Positions 26,461-34,586 are shown, counted from the first letter of the stretch. The stretch is 64,000 nucleotides of DNA from Bacteroidota bacterium (GCA_016868815.1 VGFQ01000004.1:62001-126000), one strand, 5' to 3'. Notes: generated by a model from the letters alone, not told the origin. Numbers and translations: made by a program.

Positions 26461-26958
26461 ATGCCCATCAGGATCTTCATCACTGGCGGAACCTTTGACA
26501 AGGAGTACAATGAGATCACGGGTCAATTGTACTTCAAGGATACGCATGTATCTGAGATGCTCTTCCTAGGCCGCAGCCGCCTCGACTTGCGCCTGGAGAC
26601 GCTGATGATGATCGATAGCCTGGACATGACAGAGGCAGACCGCGCATCCATTGCTGCCCGATGCATGGCTGCAGAAGAAGACAGGATTCTGATCACCCAT
26701 GGCACCGATACGATGGCGGAGACTGCGGGGGTACTCGCGTCGAGTATTGTCTCGAAGACGGTGGTGCTGACTGGAGCGATGGTACCGTACAAGTTCGGCA
26801 GCTCTGACGGTATGTTTAACCTAGGCAGCGCCTTGGCTTTTGTCCAGTCCCTCCCTCCGGGTGTGTATGTGGCTATGAACGGACAGTATTTTCATTGGGA
26901 CAATGTTAAAAAAAACAAGCAGACCGGCGAGTTTGAAGAGCTCACCGGTCTGCCTTGA
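26461..26958 (+). CDS. Short asparaginase-like protein
   Basis: The 165-residue protein contains the asparaginase N-terminal lobe: ITGGTFDKEY with the first catalytic Thr (about residue 11), and ILITHGTDTMAETA with the second Thr-Asp pair near 83. The usual C-terminal lobe, about half of the normal 320-340 residues, is missing, and the frame ends properly rather than being interrupted. Short asparaginase-domain proteins of this length are known in several bacteria, so it is probably a genuine short form. No signal peptide. Its last 40 bases contain a hairpin that looks like the terminator of the opposing ompA gene. Confidence 0.82.
   Translation: MPIRIFITGGTFDKEYNEITGQLYFKDTHVSEMLFLGRSRLDLRLETLMMIDSLDMTEADRASIAARCMAAEEDRILITHGTDTMAETAGVLASSIVSKTVVLTGAMVPYKFGSSDGMFNLGSALAFVQSLPPGVYVAMNGQYFHWDNVKKNKQTGEFEELTGLP
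26908..26953 (-). terminator. Probable rho-independent terminator of the OmpA gene
   Basis: A perfect 9-base stem, GCAGACCGG (26919-26927) with CCGGTCTGC (26945-26953), encloses a 17-base loop. On the minus strand it is followed by TTG and then a run of eight T (26915-26908). It lies 30 bases beyond the ompA stop, inside the 3' coding end of the convergent asparaginase gene. Confidence 0.65.
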
Positions 26959-26982
26959 ATGGGTCGGTCTGCCTGTCAGGCC

Positions 26983-27867
26983 TCAGGCTCCCGGCTTTTC
27001 CAGCAGCTTGAAGAACTGGTCGAGCTGCGGCAGGATGACGATGCGGGTTCTGCGGTTGGCCGACATACCTTCTTTTGAACTGTTGGAGGCGATGGGCTTA
27101 TACTCTGAACGGGCAGCGGCGGCCATCTTGGCGGGGTCCATGTCATATTTCTTCTGTAGCATCCGTACGACGGTGGTTGCCCGCTTAGCACTCAGGTCCC
27201 AGTTGTCCACCAGCAGGCCCTTGGTAAACGGGGCATCGTCTGTATGACCTTCGACCATAAATTCGATGTCGGGTTGGTTTTTGAGCACGGCCGCTACTTT
27301 TCCCAAGATGTTGAGTGCGTTCGGTTCGGTGATCTCCCAGTTGCCGGACTTAAAGAGCAGCTTGTCGGAGATGTCGACATAGACGACGCCCTTGTCGATC
27401 TTGATGTTGATATCTGTATCGTCGACGTTGGCGAAAGCCCCTTTCAGATTTATGACCAGATTCATGTTGAGCGAGTCCTTTCTGGCCATCTGTTGCCGCA
27501 GGGTTTGGATATAGGTGTCTTTGGCGCCGATGTTGTCAAGCGACTTTCGGATGCTTTCTGCCTGGGCGGAGGAAATGACGGAGAGGTCCTGCAGCTGCCG
27601 GAGGGCCTGGTTATTATTTTGCTGGAGGAGGTTCATCTGTTCTTTCATGCTGGCTATGCGGGCTTCCAGCGTTGCCTTGTCCATCGACCTGGCCCTTTCC
27701 AGTTCTGCCTTGGCATCCCTGCATTCTCGCAGGTCTCGCTGGATGCCCGTGATGGATGTCTCGGCCTCCTTGAGTTTATTTTGGGCACTTTCGAATTTCT
27801 TAGTGCTGACACAGGAGAACAAAGTGGTGGCAATCATGACACTTAAAGAAAATTTGATCATTTTCAT
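26983..27867 (-). CDS. OmpA family lipoprotein
   Basis: The 294-residue protein has a lipoprotein signal peptide (MIATTLFSCVS), a long coiled-coil region (about 25-140, rich in Lys, Glu, Gln and Leu) and a C-terminal OmpA peptidoglycan-binding domain (IEFMVEGHTDDAPFTKG, then NWDLSAKRATTVVRML, with an NRRTRIVI end). It would anchor the outer membrane to the wall. The ATG at 27867 begins a normal signal peptide; the longer frame upstream does not. The gene converges with the asparaginase, 24 bases between the stops. Confidence 0.92.
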   Translation of the reverse strand: MKMIKFSLSVMIATTLFSCVSTKKFESAQNKLKEAETSITGIQRDLRECRDAKAELERARSMDKATLEARIASMKEQMNLLQQNNNQALRQLQDLSVISSAQAESIRKSLDNIGAKDTYIQTLRQQMARKDSLNMNLVINLKGAFANVDDTDINIKIDKGVVYVDISDKLLFKSGNWEITEPNALNILGKVAAVLKNQPDIEFMVEGHTDDAPFTKGLLVDNWDLSAKRATTVVRMLQKKYDMDPAKMAAAARSEYKPIASNSSKEGMSANRRTRIVILPQLDQFFKLLEKPGA

Positions 27868-27949
27868 GAGGCTATATTTTTGTGATGTTAAAAGTAAATT
27901 ATCATATCCAAATTTATTCATTATCAAGCGCAGGTCGGATTAAGTCTGC

Positions 27950-28110
27950 CCGGCGGCGGCGGTCATCTCGCTGTCGGGTCCTTTGACAGCTTTCCAGATG
28001 ACTTCGCTGAATCCCAGGTCTGGGATCCGGTATTCTTTTGAGAAGTTAAACTGAAGGCTTTTTCTTGACCAGGCATTGTCGACGGTGTTCTTCACATTCA
28101 GGTGTACCCG
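27950..28110 (-). pseudogene. C-terminal remnant resembling a secreted phosphoesterase (YncE/alkaline phosphatase type)
   Basis: Read on the minus strand, the bases before a TAA at 27952-27950 encode NTVDNAWSRKSLQFNF, SKEYRIPDLGFSEVIW and KAVKGPDSEM. This resembles the C-terminal tail of large Bacteroidota phosphoesterase proteins (pattern DFSxEDxxPDxxxNxxIWxxVKG), as I remember the family. The frame is open upstream but becomes low-complexity, has no ATG and runs into the divergent gene at 28267, so only the tail survives. No other gene is seen in 27868-28266. Confidence 0.4.
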
Positions 28111-28266
28111 GGCAGGCCTGGCCCTGGGGGAAGGGATCCTTTTCCTAGAAAACGAAATGAGCCAATCCTTCCGGCTGCGCGGCTTCTCTTGCCATAGGAG
28201 GCCGTATTTGATGGGTGGGCAGATAAATGCATTTAAATGCGTATTTTGGCATCACAACTGATGCTC

Positions 28267-28836
28267 ATGAACAGACGTGACGCGTTGAACCAAGTGGCCC
28301 TCTTGCTGGGAGGCTCCGTCGTGGGGGGTGTCGCCTTCCTGGGAGGCTGCCGCCCCGGGGGGGAGAAAGCCGCCGGCCTTGTCTTCACTCCGCAACAGAT
28401 CTCCTTCCTGGACGAGGTGGCAGAGACGATCCTCCCTGCTACGGATACGCCGGGTGCCAAGGCAGCCCGTGTCGGGGAGTTCATGAAGGTCATGGTCACT
28501 GATTGTTATGAGGAGAAGGACCAACAGATCTTCATGGCAGGCATCCCTACCATCGACGAGGCTTGCCGCAAAGCCCATGGCAAGGGCTTCATGGAAGCGA
28601 CCCCTGCACAGAGGACGTCCCTGCTCACCACCCTCCATGAGGAGTGGAAAGCGTATAACAAAACCAAAAAACCCGAGGACCCGAACCATTATTTCGGCCT
28701 CATGAAGCAGCTCACCCTGCTGGGGTATTTCACCTCGGAGCTGGGCGCGACGCAAGCCTTGCGCTATGTGGCCATACCAGGCCGCTATGAGGGCTGCATC
28801 CCCTATAAAAAAGGCGACCGGGCCTGGGCGACCTAG
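28267..28836 (+). CDS. Gluconate 2-dehydrogenase subunit 3 family protein (Tat lipoprotein)
   Basis: The 189-residue protein starts MNRRDALNQVALLLGG, a twin-arginine signal, followed by VAFLGGCRPGG, a lipobox. The mature part matches the small subunit of membrane-bound gluconate 2-dehydrogenase-like enzymes: FTPQQISFLDEVAETILP near residue 45, ATDTPGAKAARVGEF, and FGLMKQLTLLGYFTSE near the C-terminus. This subunit normally accompanies a GMC-family FAD oxidoreductase encoded next door; none is present in this window. ATGs at 28261 and 28267 are both possible; I prefer 28267, which gives the clean Tat start. Confidence 0.87.
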   Translation: MNRRDALNQVALLLGGSVVGGVAFLGGCRPGGEKAAGLVFTPQQISFLDEVAETILPATDTPGAKAARVGEFMKVMVTDCYEEKDQQIFMAGIPTIDEACRKAHGKGFMEATPAQRTSLLTTLHEEWKAYNKTKKPEDPNHYFGLMKQLTLLGYFTSELGATQALRYVAIPGRYEGCIPYKKGDRAWAT

Positions 28837-28859
28837 AAGCCGCGCGCAGAAGACTCCTG

Positions 28860-29291
28860 ATGCTACGCTTCCTCACCTGCACGATGCTGCTCTGGGCAGG
28901 CCTGTCGCTGCCAGGTTCTGCACAGTCGAAGGCGGAGCAGCAGATCCTGGGAATCCTGGACCGACAGACGGAGGCCTGGAACCGTGGCGATCTCTCAGGC
29001 TTCATGAACGGCTATTGGGAGAGCGATTCGCTGATGTATATTGGCAAGTCTGGCGTCACCTATGGGTATGCATCCACCCTGCAGCGCTATCAGCAGAACT
29101 ATGGCGACACGTCGCGCATGGGCCGACTCACCTTCCGCATCCTGCATGTGAAGCGGCTTTCTCCCCGGTATTTCCTCGTAGTAGGCCAATGGTCGCTGCG
29201 CCGCAGTGCAGGCGACGTCGGCGGTCACTATACCTTGCTCTTCCGTCGGATGGCAGGGCAATGGGTGATTGTCTCCGACCACAGCAGCTGA
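28860..29291 (+). CDS. Secreted NTF2-like (SnoaL/DUF4440) protein
   Basis: The 143-residue protein has a signal peptide (LLWAGLSLPGSAQS) and an NTF2-like cone fold: ILDRQTEAWNRGDLSGFMNG at the start of the mature chain and HYTLLFRRMAGQWVIVSDHSS at the end, both typical of DUF4440/SnoaL-like proteins. These are small enzymes or binding proteins of varied function, so no role can be given. It starts 23 bases after the gluconate-dehydrogenase-like subunit on the same strand and may share its transcript. Confidence 0.82.
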   Translation: MLRFLTCTMLLWAGLSLPGSAQSKAEQQILGILDRQTEAWNRGDLSGFMNGYWESDSLMYIGKSGVTYGYASTLQRYQQNYGDTSRMGRLTFRILHVKRLSPRYFLVVGQWSLRRSAGDVGGHYTLLFRRMAGQWVIVSDHSS

Positions 29292-29370
29292 AGGAAAACA
29301 TGTACGGGCCGGGTGGAAGCATGAAACCCTGCCGCGTCGTGGAACGTCTAACCCAATACAAACCTTCCAT

Positions 29371-30282
29371 ATGTTACTACTGATCTTTGGAGTGGTCGTC
29401 TTGGCCGCAGCGCTGGCCATGGCGCAGAGCGAATCGCCGCCGGCGCTGCGTGTCCGTCCGGTGCTCCGCATCCTGGGCATTATATTAATTGGACTGGGCT
29501 TGCTGACATCCTGTGTCAAGCAGATCGATGCCGGCTTTGTGGGCGTGAAGGCGCTGTTTGGGAAGGTGCAGGATGATGTCCTGGCCAGCGGGCTGCATGT
29601 GATCAACCCTTTACTGGAGGTCCGGCAGATCGATGTGCGCACACAGAACTATACCATGAGCGGTATACATGATGAGGGGATCAAGTCGGGCGACGACGCC
29701 ATCCGCGTGCTGACCTCCGATGGACTGGAGGTGACCATCGACCTCTCCGTGCTCTACCGCGTCGTGCCTGCGGAGTCGCCCCGGCTGCTTCGTGAGATCG
29801 GGATGGACTATGAAGACAAGATCGTGCGGCCCATCACTCGCACGCGGATACGCGACAACTCAGTCTATTATGAGGCGGTGGCCCTTTATTCCACAAAGCG
29901 GGATGAATTCCAGGACCGTATCTTCAAGACCATCGACCAGGACTTCAAGAAGCGGGGTCTTTTGCTGGAGAACCTACTGGTCCGAAACATCACTTTGCCC
30001 GCCTCTGTCAAGGCGGTAATCGAGCAGAAGATCAACGCGGAGCAGGATGCCCAGAAGATGCAGTTTGTCCTGCTCAAGGAACGGCAAGAGGCCGACCGCA
30101 AGCGTGTAGAGGCACAGGGCATCTCCGACTACCAGCGTATCATCAGCGAGAGCCTGACGGAGCGGCAGCTGCAGTATGAGCAGATACAGGCGATGAAAGA
30201 GTTGGCCAAGTCGCCCAATGCCAAGGTGGTTGTTATGCCTTCCAAGGGCGGGGTACCGCTAATCCTCGACGCGAAGCAGTGA
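29371..30282 (+). CDS. Prohibitin/SPFH family membrane protein
   Basis: The 303-residue protein begins with one or two N-terminal membrane helices (MLLLIFGVVVLAAALAMA, then LGIILIGLGLLTSC) and continues with an SPFH domain (QIDAGFVGVKALFGKVQDDV, then GLHVINPLLEVRQIDVRTQN, and IRVLTSDGLEVTIDLSVLY). A long alpha-helical coiled coil follows (about 225-285). SPFH proteins form large membrane-bound rings linked to protein quality control. The ATG at 29371 is chosen because the upstream extension overlaps the preceding gene and is not membrane-like. Confidence 0.92.
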   Translation: MLLLIFGVVVLAAALAMAQSESPPALRVRPVLRILGIILIGLGLLTSCVKQIDAGFVGVKALFGKVQDDVLASGLHVINPLLEVRQIDVRTQNYTMSGIHDEGIKSGDDAIRVLTSDGLEVTIDLSVLYRVVPAESPRLLREIGMDYEDKIVRPITRTRIRDNSVYYEAVALYSTKRDEFQDRIFKTIDQDFKKRGLLLENLLVRNITLPASVKAVIEQKINAEQDAQKMQFVLLKERQEADRKRVEAQGISDYQRIISESLTERQLQYEQIQAMKELAKSPNAKVVVMPSKGGVPLILDAKQ

Positions 30283-30357
30283 GTCTGGATGCTGCTACGG
30301 ATGTAGGGGATGGACTGTGGATGCCCGTGTCTGCAGCGCTAACCCGAAAATCCTGGT

Positions 30358-30717
30358 TTATACGTCTGCTTGTGCCGGCTGGCTTTTTTTCCTGCGACCT
30401 TTTGGTTTCACCAGTTCATAGGAGTGGTCGATCAATTCTTTGGCCAATGAAATGGGTATGCTGCCATCGAGGATGATGGTGTTCCAATGTGTCTTATTCA
30501 TGTGGTAGCCTGGAAGGATAGAAGTATAACTTTCCCGGAGATCGAGTGCTCGTTCGGGGTCGCATTTGGCATTGAACTGCAGCGGCTGGCTGTCGAGCGG
30601 GATGAGCAGGAATATTTTCCCGGACACTTTGAAGACAATAACATCGGGTCCGAAGGGCAGTGTCTCCTCCACCTCGGGCTTAGCGAGGGCATGGTCGCGG
30701 ATCAGGTCGATGGACAT
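30358..30717 (-). CDS. MmcQ/YjbR family protein
   Basis: The 119-residue protein has the family features of the MmcQ/YjbR fold: an N-terminal helix (SIDLIRDHALAKPEVEETLP), FKVSGKIFLLIPLDSQPL, NAKCDPERALDLRE, and MNKTHWNTIILDGSIP followed by ELIDHSYELV. These proteins have a CyaY-like DNA-binding fold but no settled function. The C-terminus is basic (KPKGRRKKSQ). It is monocistronic between a prohibitin gene (convergent) and a divergent secreted protein. Confidence 0.9.
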   Translation of the reverse strand: MSIDLIRDHALAKPEVEETLPFGPDVIVFKVSGKIFLLIPLDSQPLQFNAKCDPERALDLRESYTSILPGYHMNKTHWNTIILDGSIPISLAKELIDHSYELVKPKGRRKKSQPAQADV

Positions 30718-30791
30718 GATGGGAAATAGGCAATTCTTTCACCTGAGATCGGCCAAGGGGAATTTTATGAAAACCTTATAGTTGAGTTCGG

Positions 30792-30799
30792 TATCTTTG
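30792..30799 (+). promoter_or_regulatory. -7 element upstream of the 30815 gene
   Basis: TATCTTTG is an exact match to TAnnTTTG, 15 bases before the chosen ATG at 30815. No strong -33 box is visible. Confidence 0.45.
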
Positions 30800-30814
30800 T
30801 CTTCAAAGAAGTCC

Positions 30815-31222
30815 ATGATGGTTAGAAGTCTGACATCCGTCCTGTTCTTGCTGATCGGGCTACCTTTGACATCCTTCGTATGCCGGAAGGAGAATATCCC
30901 GCCCGAGCAAGTCTTCCAGGCCAAGGTGGCTGTGCTCGGCATCTGTGGCAATATCACGCTGTCGCTGTTGGATGGTGCCCTGGATCCGAGCCGATATAGA
31001 ATGGAATGGAAGGATCCCAATACGGGCCTCACGCACCCCAATGCCTTCCGGCTTGAAAATCCTTGCTCCGTCGGGTTTCCTGCCGGTATCAAGGTCGGCG
31101 ACGTCTTCCGCTTCCAGGTGACCGAGCCTACCGATGTAGACCGCAACTGCATGCAGTGCATGGCCTACTACCCGACACCCGACGTGGGTGCATCGATTCG
31201 GTATCTGGGTCCGGCAAATTAA
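30815..31222 (+). CDS. Secreted protein of unknown function
   Basis: The 135-residue product has a signal peptide (MMVRSLTSVLFLLIGLPLTSFVC); the final Cys could also be a lipobox. The mature part holds several cysteines (VLGICGNITL, ENPCSVGFPAG, DRNCMQCMAYYPTP), suggesting a disulfide-bonded, beta-rich extracytoplasmic domain. I do not recognise a family. The ATG at 30815 is favoured because a -7 box lies just upstream and would be inside the longer frame. Confidence 0.72.
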   Translation: MMVRSLTSVLFLLIGLPLTSFVCRKENIPPEQVFQAKVAVLGICGNITLSLLDGALDPSRYRMEWKDPNTGLTHPNAFRLENPCSVGFPAGIKVGDVFRFQVTEPTDVDRNCMQCMAYYPTPDVGASIRYLGPAN

Positions 31223-31283
31223 AGGGGCTGCATCCGCGTGGCACCGTCTCGGGTGCCATGCCAGCACAGCTTATTCACCTCAG

Positions 31284-32549
31284 CTATGGACCGGGCTTGG
31301 TGATGACAAATCGGAACGTCTGCACTCGTCCGGCCCTGGAGGCGCGCAGCACATAGGTTCCCGCAGGCAGTTCAGATACTGGAAGGTCGGTTCGGGTATT
31401 CGTGATCGTGGTGTTACGGTATAGTCTTCCATCAGAGTTGTAGATCGACGCCTGGGTCTTCTGTCCGGTTTTCTGCGATACGGTCAGCCAACCATTTTGT
31501 AAGGTGACGTGGATGTCTTCGGTCTCTTTTTTCACGTTCGTCAGGGGGACCAGCGCATAGTAGTCTTTCAGCAGGCTGCTCAGGTCGAGGACTTCCATCT
31601 GGGCCGGGAAGGTGGTGACCTTCTCGCTGCCGATGACGATGCGGTTGTTGTTCAGAAATGCCACAGCCTCGGTCTGTGCTATGCCTTGCAGAATGACCCT
31701 GCGCTTATTGCCACCGAAGAAGGCGTTGCCGGTGAAGTCGTAGAGCAGGTAGGTGAATCGTTGCGCCGTGAGGGTGTAGCCGGTGAGCGTGATGACGCGT
31801 CGGTCGGGCAGGATATCGGCGCCGGTGATCAGGCCGTTCACATTCAGCGTTCCCAGTTTGGTAGCGACATGGGTGCCAGTTGTGCTGGGGAGTTCGTAAA
31901 GGGCTGTCTGGCTCCCGGTGTACTGCTTGGTGAAGAGATAGAGTTTGCCGTTGTATGCGACCATGGCCTCGCAGTCGAAATCGGTCGTATTCACTGGCAC
32001 GGGCAAGGGATTCACGGACTGGTCGGGGTAGCGGAAGGAAATCACTTCGGGCATGACGTATACGTTGTTCGGAGTGGATGGAATGGCTGTTTTTGGGATC
32101 TTGTAGATTTTGAGGTCGGTACGGGCGCCGTTGACGTTATTGCCGAAGTCGCCGATGTACAGATGGGTGTCATCCTGTGCGATGTCTTCCCAGTCGATCT
32201 GTGGCAGATATTTCTGGTCCGTCCCCAGAAAGATCATTCTTCGAATGGTCCGACTGGAGGTGTCGGTGGCGAAGAGGCGGGATGGGAAGAACCTGCCGTT
32301 GTCGTTGTGGTGCCATAGCCATCCGTTCCAGTAGATCGTGCCTGAGTTTTCGTTGAGGGTGTCGGCGTGGAGGAACTTGAGTGTGGGCGTGAGGGTGATG
32401 GCATCGTAGGTGCAAGAGCCGTTGTTGGCCGTGGCGGTGGCGTTGAAATTGTTGGCGGCCCGGTCGGTGCATCCGGGGATGGGCTGTGCCTGCGATATGT
32501 CAGCATACAGACAAGTGGTACAAATGCAGATGATCAGCCTGATGAGCAT
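31284..32549 (-). CDS. Type IX secretion cargo protein with C-terminal sorting domain
   Basis: The 421-residue protein has a signal peptide (ending ISQAQPIPG), then a cysteine-containing motif GCTDRAANNFNATATANNGS of the kind repeated in many secreted Bacteroidota proteins, a beta-propeller-like central domain (residues 50-330, with ITGADILPDRRVITLTGY and TEAVAFLNNNRIVIGSE), and a C-terminal domain of about 75 residues (SIYNSDGRLYRNTTI, then PVSELPAGTYVLRA) matching the type A sorting tail recognised by the T9SS. It is therefore expected on the cell surface or outside. Function of the propeller is unknown. Confidence 0.88.
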   Translation of the reverse strand: MLIRLIICICTTCLYADISQAQPIPGCTDRAANNFNATATANNGSCTYDAITLTPTLKFLHADTLNENSGTIYWNGWLWHHNDNGRFFPSRLFATDTSSRTIRRMIFLGTDQKYLPQIDWEDIAQDDTHLYIGDFGNNVNGARTDLKIYKIPKTAIPSTPNNVYVMPEVISFRYPDQSVNPLPVPVNTTDFDCEAMVAYNGKLYLFTKQYTGSQTALYELPSTTGTHVATKLGTLNVNGLITGADILPDRRVITLTGYTLTAQRFTYLLYDFTGNAFFGGNKRRVILQGIAQTEAVAFLNNNRIVIGSEKVTTFPAQMEVLDLSSLLKDYYALVPLTNVKKETEDIHVTLQNGWLTVSQKTGQKTQASIYNSDGRLYRNTTITNTRTDLPVSELPAGTYVLRASRAGRVQTFRFVITKPGP

Positions 32550-32642
32550 GGAATCGCTTTATGAAGGCAAGATGGTGAAAAGATGTATTCCATCAGGTCT
32601 AACGGCATGATATGAAAAGTATTACGTATGTGTAGTGTGCCC

Positions 32643-32694
32643 TATTCAAATATCGAATAAAAATGCATGCTTCTTTATTCATTTTACGAATAAA
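32643..32694. promoter_or_regulatory. Two operator-like dyads in an AT-rich promoter region
   Basis: TATTC-N7-GAATA (32643-32659) and TTTATTC-N7-GAATAAA (32674-32694) are dyads with the same 7-base spacer. Their centres (about 32651 and 32684) are 33 bases apart, three helical turns. The region lies between the T9SS cargo gene (minus) and a SusD fragment (plus) and is the most AT-rich part of this locus. This is the layout of a cooperative dimeric repressor or activator site. The regulator is not identified. Confidence 0.45.
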
Positions 32695-32783
32695 ACCCAA
32701 AGGTTTAAGGGTACAATTCATATAACTTTTAATTCTTAGACATGAGGCAATCTACGAGAATGCCTCTTCCTCCCATGGGCCAT

Positions 32784-33033
32784 ACGGGAGGCCAGTTGAA
32801 GAGCACGAACGACCCCCGTCTGAAGGTCGTCTCTGTGGTATGGGTGCCTGGCGGCGGTTTTTATACGCCGAACAACACGGCGGCCACGCAGCGCGGCATG
32901 GTGAGTGGCAGCATCAATACCAAGCCCACCGACTTCGACAGTTATTCGGTGCCTTCGCTGCTCTACATCGACAGAGGTTCGCCCATCATCACGATGGGTC
33001 CTGCCGAGGCCTATCTCCTCTTGTCAGAGGCTC
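32784..33033 (+). pseudogene. Fragment of a SusD-like_2 lipoprotein gene
   Basis: One frame encodes QLKSTNDPRLKVVSVVW, RGMVSGSINTKPTDFDSYS and ITMGPAEAYLLLSEA, which closely resemble the middle of SusD-like_2 proteins (NDPRL..., KPTDF..., PAE..LLLAEA). A full protein has about 500 residues, with a signal peptide and some 300 residues before this point; both the beginning and the remaining C-terminus are missing. The fragment ends abruptly near 33033, where the sequence becomes the 3' end of the opposing TolB-like gene. Confidence 0.75.
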
Positions 33034-34569
33034 AGAGTTGCTCACGAACGCCAGTCTTCGGCTGTCGGGCGACCATGAGTTGACGTTCATCGTGCCTTGT
33101 CCGCCGTAGAGATAGGCGATGACGCGCGGAGCGCCGCCTGCGACGGGCATGATGCGCAGCATGACCTTCTTGAAGGAGGGATGGGATGGCGGGTCGATGT
33201 CTGTCGGGAATGACACGAATGCGATCCATTTCCCGTCGGGGGAGATGTGCGGGAACCAGTTGTTGTACTCGTCGAAGGTGAGCTGTTCCTTGCCGGAACC
33301 GTCGGGGCGCATGCGCCAGAGCTGCATGGTGCCGGAAGCGTCGGCGTTGTAGTAGATCTGCTGTCCGTCGGGTGCGTATTCGGGTCCGTCGACATGCCCC
33401 TGGGTGTTGCGGGTGAGGTCGGTCTCCCTGCCGGTCTTCACATCGACCTGGTAGATATTGTAGATGGGCATGCCCTGGCGTTGTCCCACGACCAGTACCT
33501 GTCGGCCGTCGGGCGACCAGCCGTGCCAGTAGGAGGGAACGTTGTCGTTGACGCGTTTGGGCTCCCCGCCGGCGAGCGGCATGACATAGACGGCCGAGCC
33601 GGACTGTTTAGGTCCATCGAAATGGCTGCTGATCGCCAGCTGCTTTCCGTCGAAGGAGATGCCGTGGTCGTTGTTGTTCCGCGACACCGGGCCCGTGGGG
33701 AAGTAGGCAGGCTGACCTCCGGCGGTGTCGATGGTCAGCAGCCGCCCTTCCTGGTTGAAGAGTAGCCTGCTACCATCGGGCATCCAGTTGGGGGCTTCGA
33801 AGCGACGCGGGGATGCATGAAGGATGCGCCTTATCCCCGTCACCATATCGATGGTCTCGAGCCGCGAACCCATGAGGGGCTCTTTCTTGTCGAGCGTGCG
33901 GTTGACGACCGGGTCGGGATGATAGCGGTCGGGCACAGGCCTGTCGATGCGGAGGTTCCAGACATGACCGCTGTCGGCCCGAGTGATGTCTTGCGCCGAC
34001 AGGAAGATGCCCACTGTAACGGAATCGGGCATATCGGCCAGGGTCGTTTCTCCAACGGTCTGCATGGGTTCTCCGGGCCTTGCGGAGCGCATGGTGAAGG
34101 TTTTCCCTTTGCGCTCCAGCTGCAGCGACTGCATGTCCATTTTCGAGATCATACGGCGATCCTGCGGTATGAGCAGGTAAGCGCCCTGCAGGCGTCTCCA
34201 TTGCATGATGATGCGTCCATCTCCCTGTCGAAAGGCAGATAGCTGGGCCGCATCCTCGCGGAGCGATTCCCGAACCATCCAGCCCATGCGCTTCATGGTT
34301 TTCACGCCCGGGTCTGCGAAGGCGAAGTCGGCCGTCAGAATGAAGTCGCCCCCCATCTTTCGATGCACATACACGGCCTCCTCGCGGTTGAGGTCGGCAT
34401 ATTGACCGGCAGATCTGAGTTTCCAAGTTTGAAACAGTGTGTCAAAATCAGCTCTTCCCTTTATTTTCGGATAGCCTAGGTCAATCGTCGAGTGCAGTCC
34501 TGCCGCCGGATGTTGTGCATATGTTCGGAGGGAGAGGCAGGAGGTGACGATCAGGATCAGGTTTTTCAT
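32989..34569 (-). CDS. TolB-like beta-propeller protein with N-terminal concanavalin-like domain
   Basis: From the ATG at 34569 the product has 526 residues: a signal peptide (LILIVTSCLSLRTYAQ), a DUF1349/concanavalin-like domain (about 25-200; VHRKMGGDFILTADF, MKRMGWMVRESL, then AFRQGDGRIIMQW), and a six-bladed WD40/PD40 propeller (EAPNWMPDGSRLLFNQEG, WHGWSPDGRQVL, GPEYAPDGQQIYYN, PHISPDGKWIAFVS, NSWSPDSRRLAFVSN). The last dozen residues (PLTRGDRPRQDPS) are antisense to the SusD fragment, so the natural C-terminus has been altered slightly. The gene follows an SGNH esterase by 17 bases and may act on the same substrate. The exact function is unknown. Confidence 0.82.
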   Translation of the reverse strand: MKNLILIVTSCLSLRTYAQHPAAGLHSTIDLGYPKIKGRADFDTLFQTWKLRSAGQYADLNREEAVYVHRKMGGDFILTADFAFADPGVKTMKRMGWMVRESLREDAAQLSAFRQGDGRIIMQWRRLQGAYLLIPQDRRMISKMDMQSLQLERKGKTFTMRSARPGEPMQTVGETTLADMPDSVTVGIFLSAQDITRADSGHVWNLRIDRPVPDRYHPDPVVNRTLDKKEPLMGSRLETIDMVTGIRRILHASPRRFEAPNWMPDGSRLLFNQEGRLLTIDTAGGQPAYFPTGPVSRNNNDHGISFDGKQLAISSHFDGPKQSGSAVYVMPLAGGEPKRVNDNVPSYWHGWSPDGRQVLVVGQRQGMPIYNIYQVDVKTGRETDLTRNTQGHVDGPEYAPDGQQIYYNADASGTMQLWRMRPDGSGKEQLTFDEYNNWFPHISPDGKWIAFVSFPTDIDPPSHPSFKKVMLRIMPVAGGAPRVIAYLYGGQGTMNVNSWSPDSRRLAFVSNSEPLTRGDRPRQDPS

Positions 34570-34586
34570 CGATATGGATGTGTCTT

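Noticed and set aside
28076-28261. 61-codon plus-strand frame before the gluconate-dehydrogenase-like subunit
   Set aside because: No conserved-looking segments, no promoter or coupling; overlaps the phosphoesterase remnant on the other strand.
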